Of a stretch of DNA of 12,358 nt, positions 1-6,233 are shown one piece after another (position 1 is the first letter of the stretch; each line of letters starts with the position of its first letter). Under the pieces are notes generated by a model. That model did not search any database and was not told the origin of the DNA. It worked only from the letters and a program-made list of their open reading frames with translations. The position numbers and the translations under genes are program-made. Source of the stretch: Candidatus Mediterraneibacter stercorigallinarum (GTDB lineage: Bacteria > Bacillota > Clostridia > Lachnospirales > Lachnospiraceae); contig DXCD01000066.1 of NCBI GenBank assembly GCA_019116185.1, forward strand, positions 1 to 12,358, read 5' to 3'.

Positions 1-2
1 TG

Positions 3-358
3 AAATCCTGCGTTTGCGGCGAGACTTTCCGATTGGATGCATCCAGAAAACAGCAGAGCGTCTTTTCGAAAACCTTTCGGGGATGGGGATGTGTGGATCG
101 GCGACTTGGAGGAATCCGTTGGAAAGTGTTAAGGGAAGGGGGCGCGGTGTTAATTTTCAGAGCAGGATTGTTTGACGCAAAGCGGAGTTGCCTGCTCTGA
201 AAATTGCTTTTAACCGTGACCTCTTCCCTTTATACTTTCCCGGATTCTGGAGCGGAGCTGAGCCACACATCCCCATCCCCGAATACGTTATAGAATAATC
301 CTCTGCGGTTTTCGGATCTTATATCCCTCGGCCGTCTCCCCCCGGCAAATCCAGATTT
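3..358. repeat. Long imperfect palindrome (about 356 bp), possible hairpin ncRNA or MITE-like element
   Basis: This gene-free stretch folds back on itself over nearly its full length. Blocks seen by eye: 76-96 with 263-283 (21 bp, perfect), 152-166 with 191-205 (15 bp, perfect, 24-nt loop at 167-190), 131-141 with 220-230, 121-129 with 232-240, 111-118 with 241-248, 143-148 with 213-218, 53-58 with 301-306, 46-51 with 308-313, 41-44 with 314-317, 21-25 with 334-338, and weaker outer blocks 13-17/345-349 and 3-7/354-358. Small bulges separate them. The right arm ends on the stop codon of the alarmone synthetase gene; the left arm reaches the window edge and may continue. No ORF of note lies inside. 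It could be a mobile palindromic unit, a structured RNA, or an oversized intergenic terminator. No T-tract follows on either side, which argues against a simple terminator. Confidence 0.75.
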
Positions 359-953
359 ACTCACCGTTTTCACTATACACTTCAAAGGATTTTTCCATTT
401 TTTCCAATATCTCCGAATACTGCCGGAAGGCGCTTTTCATCTCCATCTCGTTAAATGGCTGGCTTTTGTAGCAGATCCTGTGCTCCATTGCGGCCCAGAA
501 ATCCATGGAAATGGTGCGGAATTGAATTTCCACAGGATAGTATTCCATTCCGTCCATATAATAGATCGGGACTCCCAGGATAAGATGATAGCTGCGGTAG
601 CCGTTGGGTTTTGGATGGCTTATGTAATCTTTCTCTTTGATAATGATCAGATCGGACTGCTTTTTCAGACATTCCGTAAGACTGCGGATATCACGCTCAA
701 AAAAGCAGATCACTCTGATACCTGCAATGTCCTGCAAGAGCGCTTTTGCATTGTCCGGGCTTCCGCTTGAATGCTTTTTCTTTAGTTTATGCTCAATGCT
801 GTCCTTTTCCTTGATACGGCTGGTTATCCCGTGGATGGGCTGCGCGTCCGCCTGCTCATAGACTTTATGGTTCAGTATTTCCAGCCGTGTGAGGATCAGA
901 TTGGCAGCGTCGGAATAAGGATGGATCAGCGAGTAGTATTGTTCATTTGTCAT
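357..953 (-). CDS. Small alarmone synthetase, (p)ppGpp synthetase (RelA/SpoT synthetase domain only)
   Basis: Predicted cytosolic enzyme that transfers pyrophosphate from ATP to GDP or GTP to make (p)ppGpp, the stringent-response alarmone. Using the 198-residue form, family motifs appear in order: HGITSRIKEKDS (41-52), DIAGIRV (75-81), NGYRSYH (117-123), VEIQFRT (141-147) and HRICYK (158-163). There is no HD hydrolase, TGS or ACT domain, and the length fits single-domain synthetases such as RelQ/YjbM or YwaC, so it should synthesise but not degrade the alarmone. Start: an ATG at 962 lies only one base from the GGGAG ribosome site, so the in-frame ATG at 953 (10-nt spacing) is preferred; the longer form would be 201 residues. 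It is divergent from the Crp/Fnr gene and ends against the long palindrome. I cannot assign it to RelQ or RelP with certainty. Confidence 0.93.
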   Translation of the reverse strand: MTNEQYYSLIHPYSDAANLILTRLEILNHKVYEQADAQPIHGITSRIKEKDSIEHKLKKKHSSGSPDNAKALLQDIAGIRVICFFERDIRSLTECLKKQSDLIIIKEKDYISHPKPNGYRSYHLILGVPIYYMDGMEYYPVEIQFRTISMDFWAAMEHRICYKSQPFNEMEMKSAFRQYSEILEKMEKSFEVYSENGE

Positions 954-989
954 TTGTATCATACTCCCTTCAATAACAGTGATTAGTTT

Positions 990-1018
990 ATTGTAAAAAT
1001 GTGAAAATGTTGTGTCGG
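990..1018 (-). promoter_or_regulatory. Candidate sigma-A promoter of the alarmone synthetase
   Basis: Reading the minus strand, a CCGACA -35-like box (1018-1013) is followed after 17 bp by TACAAT (995-990), close to the TATAAT consensus. The predicted transcript starts about 30 nt upstream of the chosen start codon. An AATGTGA half-site (998-1004, plus strand) lies in the spacer between the two boxes, a position where a bound Crp/Fnr-type protein would be expected to block RNA polymerase. The -35 match is only moderate. Confidence 0.45.
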
Positions 1019-1090
1019 AATTCTTATTGTTTCATAATAAAAGACTAAATATAAATGGGAAGAAATAAAAAGGTAATTGGCAGCAGGATG

Positions 1091-1099
1091 TGGTATACT
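1091..1099 (+). promoter_or_regulatory. Possible extended -10 promoter of the Crp/Fnr gene
   Basis: TGG followed by TATACT (1094-1099) forms an extended -10 element (TGnTATACT) about 60 bp before the gene. No good -35 lies at 16-18 bp; TTGGCA at 1077-1082 is too close (11 bp). The implied leader includes a small GCAC-gaaaaa-GTGC hairpin. Weakly supported. Confidence 0.35.
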
Positions 1100-1160
1100 T
1101 GTCTCAGCACGAAAAAGTGCGCGGCATCTGATGGCGGTTTCAGGAAGTATGGAGAGTTGA

Positions 1161-1817
1161 ATGGAAGAGATATTTGTAAGAGCCCTTCCTTTCTGGGAGG
1201 ATCTCACGGAGAGACAGAGGCAGAATATACAGGAAAATACAGTGAAGAATCTCTGCCCGAAGAAAACAAGGCTTCATTTTGGCGGAGGCGAGTGCGCGGG
1301 CGTACAGATCATTGACACGGGAAGAGTACGTGTATTTATTACTTCTCCGGGAGGCGGAGACATTACTTTATTCCGTCTTCTGGACGGGGATGTGAGCATT
1401 CTGAGCGCGGCGTGCATGTTAAACGGCATGGACGTGGAGCTGGATATGGAGATGGAGACGGACTGTGTTATCTATACAATACCAAAGCAGATTTACCGGA
1501 AGCTGTATGATGAGAGCAGCGCGGTGAAAGAATATACAATGGAAATGATATCAGAGAAGTTCTCGGATATCATGTGGCTGTTCAATCAGTTTGTGTTTTC
1601 GAATGTGGCTTCCAGGATCGCGGGGGCGCTTCTGGAGCACCGGGCAATAGCGGGAGGAGATGTATTGAGCCTTACCCATGAGGCTCTGGCAAGGGACGCA
1701 GGCACCGCCAGGGAAGTGGTGACCCGCATCATGCGGCAGTTTCAGAGCGACGGCCTGGTAAAGCTGACGCGGGGAAAAGTGGAAGTGCTGGACGCTGCCG
1801 GACTCGGAAGGATTTAG
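1161..1817 (+). CDS. Crp/Fnr-family transcriptional regulator
   Basis: Cytosolic DNA-binding regulator of 218 residues, the usual length for the family. The N-terminal cyclic-nucleotide-binding-like beta-barrel spans about residues 10-115, including the GDVSILSAACML region (76-87). A long dimerisation helix follows (about 115-145), then a winged helix-turn-helix (about 150-210). The recognition helix reads TAREVVTRIMRQF (182-194). Its R184, E185 and R189 align with R180, E181 and R185 of E. coli CRP, which read GTGA, so TGTGA-type half-sites are expected. Cysteines occur at 32, 45, 85 and 102, but there is no N-terminal CxxC cluster as in FNR, so the effector is unknown. A GGAGAG site precedes the ATG. 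It is divergent from the alarmone synthetase and lies 113 bp upstream of trxA, both of which carry AATGTGA motifs in their promoter regions. Confidence 0.93.
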   Translation: MEEIFVRALPFWEDLTERQRQNIQENTVKNLCPKKTRLHFGGGECAGVQIIDTGRVRVFITSPGGGDITLFRLLDGDVSILSAACMLNGMDVELDMEMETDCVIYTIPKQIYRKLYDESSAVKEYTMEMISEKFSDIMWLFNQFVFSNVASRIAGALLEHRAIAGGDVLSLTHEALARDAGTAREVVTRIMRQFQSDGLVKLTRGKVEVLDAAGLGRI

Positions 1818-1845
1818 AAAAAAGGCGCTGGAAAAGAGACTGCAT

Positions 1846-1868
1846 AATGTGATTTTGTCACTGACAAA
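1846..1868 (+). promoter_or_regulatory. Candidate Crp/Fnr-type operator in front of trxA
   Basis: Two overlapping symmetrical patterns are visible. TTTGTCACTGACAAA (1854-1868) is a perfect palindrome with 7-bp arms around one base. AATGTGAT (1846-1853) with TCAC at 1858-1861 forms GTGA-N5-TCAC, a CRP-like site with a spacer one base shorter than the E. coli consensus. A second AATGTGAT lies at 1876-1883, 30 bp further on. Centred near position -40 of the predicted trxA transcript, the CRP-like site is placed for class II activation, while the palindrome covers the -35 box. Confidence 0.4.
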
Positions 1869-1888
1869 GCAGTAGAATGTGATAGAAT
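1861..1888 (+). promoter_or_regulatory. Candidate sigma-A promoter of trxA
   Basis: CTGACA (1861-1866, five of six matches to TTGACA) and TAGAAT (1883-1888, five of six matches to TATAAT) are separated by 16 bp. Transcription would start near 1895, giving a short leader that carries AAGGAGG (1916-1922) eight bases before the trxA start. No terminator was seen between the Crp/Fnr gene and this site, so read-through is also possible. Confidence 0.5.
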
Positions 1889-1930
1889 AGAGCTATCAGA
1901 AATAAAAAGAAATTTAAGGAGGACATAGAG

Positions 1931-2239
1931 ATGGCAGTAGTAAAATTAACAGGTGAAAATTTTGAGCAGGAAGTTATGCAGGCGGATCAGCCGGTGCTGG
2001 TGGATTTTTACGCGGACTGGTGCGGACCGTGCAAGATGATGGGACCGGTCGTGGAGGAGATTGCCGGAGAGGAAGCAGGGATCAAGGTGTGCAAGATCAA
2101 TATCGATGAGGAGATGGGGATCGCGCAGCGTTTTGGCGTGATGAGCATTCCTACATTTATTGCCTTTAAGAATGGCGAGATTTCCGGCAAACAGATTGGC
2201 GCGGTGCCGAAAAACGCGCTTCTGGATCTGGTGAAATAA
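1931..2239 (+). CDS. trxA: Thioredoxin
   Basis: Small cytosolic dithiol oxidoreductase that reduces protein disulfides and is itself recharged by thioredoxin reductase. The 102-residue length is typical. The active site is W30-C31-G32-P33-C34-K35, preceded by the VDFYADW strand, and the cis-proline loop is I73-P74-T75. An excellent AAGGAGG ribosome site lies eight bases upstream of the ATG. No thioredoxin reductase gene is present in the window. The gene follows the Crp/Fnr regulator and sits five bases before the kinase gene, so the latter is probably on the same transcript. Confidence 0.97.
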   Translation: MAVVKLTGENFEQEVMQADQPVLVDFYADWCGPCKMMGPVVEEIAGEEAGIKVCKINIDEEMGIAQRFGVMSIPTFIAFKNGEISGKQIGAVPKNALLDLVK

Positions 2240-2244
2240 GACAG

Positions 2245-2829
2245 GTGAAACAGGTAGTGGATCTTTACAGACTTATTGAAAGGAAAATGAAGGATAAGAA
2301 TCCTGTCCTTCTGGCAGTTGACGGACGGTGCGGGAGCGGGAAGAGTACGATTGCAGAGATGCTTGCAGACAGATATGCGGCGAGTGTGATTCACATGGAT
2401 GACTTTTTCCTGCGCCCGGAGCAGCGGACGATGGAGCGGCTGAAAGAGCCCGGCGGCAATGTGGACCGGGAGCGTTTTATGCAGGAAGTGGCGCTGCCGC
2501 TTCTGGAAGGCAGGGAGAAATTCGAATATCAGCGGTATGACTGTGCAAGGCAGGAGCTTGCCGGGACAGTGCATATTGTAAAAAGCCCCCTCATCATCGT
2601 GGAGGGGGCTTACAGCTGTCATACGTATTTTGGAGATATTTATGATATCCGGGTGTTTATGAATATAGATCCCGGGACACAGAAGGAGAGAATATCAGCG
2701 AGAAACGGCCCGGAAATACTGTCCCGTTTTGTTGATGAATGGATTCCGAAAGAAGAAGAGTATTTTGAAAAATTCCGTATAAAAGAGAAATGCGATATCT
2801 GCCTGGAGCAGACACCGCATTTCTTATAA
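2245..2829 (+). CDS. Uridine-kinase-like P-loop NTPase
   Basis: Probable cytosolic ATP-dependent kinase of the uridine kinase/phosphoribulokinase superfamily, 194 residues. Visible motifs are the Walker A loop GRCGSGKST (27-35), HMDDFFL (50-56), a substrate-binding-like acidic segment, and VEGAYS (119-124) ending a hydrophobic strand in the Walker B position. A basic lid-like region follows around 147-170. The substrate cannot be read from the sequence; uridine/cytidine is a guess by family. The start is GTG, five bases after the trxA stop, with no strong ribosome site of its own, so translation is probably coupled to trxA. An in-frame ATG at 2287 with a purine-rich AAAGGA just upstream would leave only 12 residues before the P-loop and is a second possibility. 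Confidence 0.8.
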   Translation: MKQVVDLYRLIERKMKDKNPVLLAVDGRCGSGKSTIAEMLADRYAASVIHMDDFFLRPEQRTMERLKEPGGNVDRERFMQEVALPLLEGREKFEYQRYDCARQELAGTVHIVKSPLIIVEGAYSCHTYFGDIYDIRVFMNIDPGTQKERISARNGPEILSRFVDEWIPKEEEYFEKFRIKEKCDICLEQTPHFL

Positions 2830-2856
2830 CAATTTATTCAGCCTGATGTTGAATGA

Positions 2857-3669
2857 TCAGTCTCTCATAAAAAGATTAATGACATGGAGGATGCCGTCCT
2901 CATCGTTTGATCGGGTGATAAAATCAGCAGATTCTTTGATGATGGGCTGTGCATTTTCCATTGCAACGCCAAGTCCGGCATATTCGATCATGGACAGGTC
3001 ATTATATCCGTCACCACAGCAGATCATTGCGTCCGCGGTCAGGCCGATGCTGTTCAGAAGCTTCTGGAGTGACTGCGCCTTGTCAATATTGCGGGGCATG
3101 ATCTCCAGGAAGAACGGTTCTGAGCGGTAAATATTCAGAAGGCCGTGATACTGCTTCTGAAGCGGCGCGATCAAAGTCTCCAGTATCTCAGGCTCTCCGG
3201 TGATGAGCAGCTTGTTTACCGGAAAGTTGAGGACCGCCGGAAAGTCTTCCACAGGGACGACTTCCATGCTGTTGATCCGGGACTCGATTTCTACATACTT
3301 GTTTGGCTTGATTCCTGAAAGGATCTGTGTGTCAGTGTAAGAAATAATATCCAGCCCGGGAAATGTTTTTACATAGTCATACACCGGTTTTATGATTTCA
3401 GGAGACAAAGTGCGGTTATAAATGATCTCCCCTGTGGAACATTTGGTTATGCGCGCGCCGTTGAAGGAAAGCATATAGCCTCCGAAGCAGTCCATTTTGA
3501 GCTCTTTTGCAAGAGGGGCAACACCGTTTATGGGACGCCCGCTGGCAAGCACGACGGTCTTTCCCGCTTCCTGGATCTCTAACAATGCCTGTTTTGTGGG
3601 CGCTGATATCTCTTTTTTAGAATTTGTCAGTGTACCGTCCAGATCCAGTACAAGAACTTGATATTTCAT
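2857..3669 (-). CDS. Cof-type HAD-superfamily hydrolase
   Basis: Predicted cytosolic Mg2+-dependent phosphatase of the HAD superfamily, Cof (type IIB cap) subfamily, 270 residues, full length. Motif I is D9-L-D11-G-T-L, giving nucleophile and acid/base aspartates. Motif II is the serine in LASGRP (S43). The motif III lysine is probably K197, and motif IV is GDGYND (219-224). The cap domain lies roughly between residues 85 and 190. Substrates in this family are usually small sugar or nucleotide phosphates and cannot be told here; a flavin or pyridoxal phosphate role is possible. It starts 53 bases after the murF stop on the same strand, with AAAGGA nine bases before the ATG, so it may be the last gene of the ddl-murF transcript. 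Its 3' end is only 27 bp from the convergent kinase gene. Confidence 0.92.
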   Translation of the reverse strand: MKYQVLVLDLDGTLTNSKKEISAPTKQALLEIQEAGKTVVLASGRPINGVAPLAKELKMDCFGGYMLSFNGARITKCSTGEIIYNRTLSPEIIKPVYDYVKTFPGLDIISYTDTQILSGIKPNKYVEIESRINSMEVVPVEDFPAVLNFPVNKLLITGEPEILETLIAPLQKQYHGLLNIYRSEPFFLEIMPRNIDKAQSLQKLLNSIGLTADAMICCGDGYNDLSMIEYAGLGVAMENAQPIIKESADFITRSNDEDGILHVINLFMRD

Positions 3670-3722
3670 GAGCTGTAATCCTTTGTTCTTTCAATTTTTG
3701 TTTTATCTCAAATATTTTTGTC

Positions 3723-5123
3723 TCAGATATTCTCGGTTCTGACCGGCTCTTTGAGGCGGTCTACGATCTCGGTAAATTCCATTCCGTGGGAAGCCTTGAT
3801 CAGGATTGTATCTTTCTCTTTTAACAGAGTCTCTGATTCCCTGAAGAAATCTTCCTTTGACGCAAAGTGCCGGATCTCCATGGATAATCCCTTTTCCGCA
3901 GCGGTTTCTTCCGCTCCCCGTACAGTCTCGGCAGAGAGCTCTCCGATGCCGATGAGAACATTGATTCCGGCGTCCGCGGCATGAGCGCCCACTTCATAGT
4001 GCATTTTCGCAGAATTCTCACCCAGTTCAAACATATCTCCAAGAATCGCCGCGGTCCTCGTGTCAGCGCATGCGAGTACGTCGAGCGAAGCTTTCATGGA
4101 AGCGGGATTTGCGTTGTAGCAGTCGTCAATGAGCGTGTACCTGGAAGTCTCGATAAGATTGTTGCGTCCGGCGATTGGTACATTTGCTTCGATCCCGCGG
4201 GCAATCTCCTGGTCTGTCATGCCGAGCGCATACCCGACGGCAGCTCCGGCAAGTGCATTGTACACCATGTGGCCTCCGGGAATATTAATGTGCGCAGAAA
4301 ATCGGGATGCAGGGGTGACAAATTCTGCATCGGTTCCTTTCAGCCCCCTGTTTTCGATGTGTTCTGCGTGGAACGGGCAGGCTGCGTCCAGACCGAAGTA
4401 TACAGGCGTGATCCCGTTTTCGGGGGTAAAGCTCCGGAGTTTGTCATCGTCTCCGTTCAGGATGATCGTTCCCCGGGGATTCATGTACGCAAACATCTCG
4501 GTCTTCGCTTTCAGGATGCCGTCCCGTGAACCCAGATTCTCCAGGTGAGCCACGCCGATGTTGGTGATCACGCAGATATCCGGGCGCGCGATCTTTGCCA
4601 GCCGCGTCATTTCACCGAATCCGCTGATCCCCATCTCCAGGACAGCGACCTCGTGTTCTTCACGAAGGCGGAATACAGTCAGAGGCAGCCCGATCTCATT
4701 GTTGAAATTTCCTTCTGTCTTGAGAACGTGGTATTTCTGGCTGAGCACAGAAGCGATCATTTCTTTTGTGCTGGTCTTTCCCACACTGCCGGAGATGCCG
4801 ACTACTTTGATGTCAAGAGAGCGGCGGTAGTGCTCCGCGATATCCTTTAATGCCTGTGCGCAGGAATCCACGCGGATATATACATAGGGCACTTCTCCAA
4901 GATCCTGTTCAGATACAGCGCAGAGCGCGCCTTTTTCCATCACCTGGGGGATAAAGGTATGTCCGTCCACGCGGGCGCCTTTGATGGCTATGAAAAGACT
5001 GTCTTGTTCTGCTTTTCTGCTGTCAATGACCACGCTGCTGACTTCCCGGGAAGAAAGCGCCGGGTCACCGTGGTATGTACCGCCGCAGGCGGCTGTAATC
5101 TCCTGTAAAGACATATGTCTCAT
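3723..5123 (-). CDS. murF: UDP-N-acetylmuramoyl-tripeptide--D-alanyl-D-alanine ligase
   Basis: Cytoplasmic Mur ligase that uses ATP to join D-Ala-D-Ala to the UDP-MurNAc-tripeptide, the last cytoplasmic step of pentapeptide assembly. At 466 residues it has the usual three domains. The N-terminal UDP-binding part carries DSR (34-36) and LFIAIKGARVDGHTF (43-57). The central ATPase has P-loop GSVGKTST (112-119) and the EMGISGFGEM segment (163-172). KAKTE (205-209) contains the likely carbamylated lysine region. The C-terminal domain starts near DDCYNANPASMKASLD (333-348) and includes LGDMFELG (361-368). The ATG overlaps the ddl stop by four bases (ATGA), so the two are translationally coupled; GGAGG lies ten bases upstream, inside ddl. 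The coupling fits the chemistry, since Ddl makes the dipeptide MurF uses. Confidence 0.96.
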   Translation of the reverse strand: MRHMSLQEITAACGGTYHGDPALSSREVSSVVIDSRKAEQDSLFIAIKGARVDGHTFIPQVMEKGALCAVSEQDLGEVPYVYIRVDSCAQALKDIAEHYRRSLDIKVVGISGSVGKTSTKEMIASVLSQKYHVLKTEGNFNNEIGLPLTVFRLREEHEVAVLEMGISGFGEMTRLAKIARPDICVITNIGVAHLENLGSRDGILKAKTEMFAYMNPRGTIILNGDDDKLRSFTPENGITPVYFGLDAACPFHAEHIENRGLKGTDAEFVTPASRFSAHINIPGGHMVYNALAGAAVGYALGMTDQEIARGIEANVPIAGRNNLIETSRYTLIDDCYNANPASMKASLDVLACADTRTAAILGDMFELGENSAKMHYEVGAHAADAGINVLIGIGELSAETVRGAEETAAEKGLSMEIRHFASKEDFFRESETLLKEKDTILIKASHGMEFTEIVDRLKEPVRTENI

Positions 5124-6175
5124 AAATATCTTGCCTCCAGTGATTTCTTGATAATCAGCTCGCAGAGGTCTCCGTATTCAATCCCTGCGGCTTTCGCTTC
5201 TTTGGGGAGCAGGCTTGCCGCGGTCATGCCGGGAAGCGTATTCATCTCCAGGCAGTACAGATTGCCGGACTCATCCAGAAGAAAATCCGCGCGGCTGTAA
5301 ACGTTCAGTTTCAAGGCCCGGAAGGCGCGGACAGTCAGATCCCGCATGCGCCGGTCGATCTCTTCCGGGATGTCTGCGGGACACACCTCCAGCGTTGCAT
5401 CCGCCTGGTATTTATTTGCATAGTCAAAAAAGCCGGTTTTCGGTATGATCTCAATGGGCGGCAGCGCTTCGCCGTTGATCACTCCGCAGGCAAACTCCCT
5501 TCCCTTGATATATTCTTCGATTACGACTTCATCTTCATAGCGGAAGGATTTCTCGAGCGCTTTCTCGTATTCGGATTCGCTGTTCACGATATAAACTCCG
5601 ATGCTTGAACCGCCGGAGCAGGGTTTCACAACAACCGGGAAAGAGAGTCCCATGGATTCGACAGAGCGGTCAGCAGAGGATTTGTGCAGGCACGTTCCGG
5701 CAGGAGTGTCGATGCCGGACTGGATAAATACCTGCTTGGTAAATCCTTTGTCCATCGCGACCGCGCATCCCAGCGAGTCAGGGCCTGTATAGCGGATCCC
5801 GAGAAGGTCAAAGGTTGCCTGGAGTTTTCCGTTCTCGCCTTCCCCTCCGTGGAGTCCGAGAAATGTGATGTCAGCCAGCCGGCAGAGCTCGATGACATTC
5901 GGGCCTAAGAAACAGTCTGACTGATCCGCGCGGGATGCTTTTACGGCTGCCAGGTCCGGCTCCACTGTCCCGATATTACCCGCGGCCTCCAGGCCATGGC
6001 CCGGGAGAGTAAATACGTCTTCAAGATTTTCGGGGGCGTCTTCCAGCCCGAGAAAAACATCCAGTAGAAATGCGTCATGACCTTTTTCAAGCAGAGTTCT
6101 GCATATTCCTGCAGCGGAAGCGAGGGAGACGTCGCGCTCCGTGCTTAATCCGCCTGCCAGTACAATAATTTTCAT
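5120..6175 (-). CDS. ddl: D-alanine--D-alanine ligase
   Basis: Cytosolic ATP-grasp enzyme that makes the D-Ala-D-Ala dipeptide for peptidoglycan. The 351-residue length is in the DdlA size class. Visible motifs are GGLSTERDVS (8-17), HGGEGENGKLQ (109-119), VVVKPCSGGSSIGV (181-194), the DYANKY omega-loop (251-256), SRADF (294-298), and the Mg2+-binding EMNTLPGMT (310-318). The K-Y pair in the omega-loop is the form seen in ordinary D-Ala-D-Ala ligases rather than the D-Ala-D-Lac VanA/VanB class, so no glycopeptide-resistance role is suggested. An AAGGAG site precedes the ATG by about eleven bases. It is 58 bp downstream of pncB on the same strand; no convincing promoter or terminator was seen in that gap, so read-through from pncB is possible. 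Confidence 0.96.
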   Translation of the reverse strand: MKIIVLAGGLSTERDVSLASAAGICRTLLEKGHDAFLLDVFLGLEDAPENLEDVFTLPGHGLEAAGNIGTVEPDLAAVKASRADQSDCFLGPNVIELCRLADITFLGLHGGEGENGKLQATFDLLGIRYTGPDSLGCAVAMDKGFTKQVFIQSGIDTPAGTCLHKSSADRSVESMGLSFPVVVKPCSGGSSIGVYIVNSESEYEKALEKSFRYEDEVVIEEYIKGREFACGVINGEALPPIEIIPKTGFFDYANKYQADATLEVCPADIPEEIDRRMRDLTVRAFRALKLNVYSRADFLLDESGNLYCLEMNTLPGMTAASLLPKEAKAAGIEYGDLCELIIKKSLEARYL

Positions 6176-6233
6176 AATAATCTATACTCCTTAATATTAT
6201 TGAATTTCTTGAAAATCAGCGTGCTATTTAAGA

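Noticed and set aside
1024..1040. TTATT/AATAA inverted repeat between the divergent alarmone synthetase and Crp/Fnr genes
   Set aside because: Only five A/T pairs in an A/T-rich stretch; easily chance, so not called as an operator.
2008..2622. Minus-strand open frame (204 codons) opposite trxA and the kinase
   Set aside because: It covers parts of two well-supported genes on the other strand and shows no protein-like motifs.
2834..2856. Seven-pair inverted repeat between the convergent kinase and HAD genes
   Set aside because: A/T-rich weak stem including a G-T pair, with no T-tract on either strand; not convincing as a bidirectional terminator.
3981..4529. Open frame on the plus strand (182 codons) opposite murF
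   Set aside because: Antisense shadow of an intact murF; no ribosome site or motif.
5120..6175. Possibility that ddl is a VanA-type D-Ala-D-Lac resistance ligase
   Set aside because: The omega-loop carries the K-Y pair of ordinary D-Ala-D-Ala ligases, and no vanH or vanX neighbours are present.
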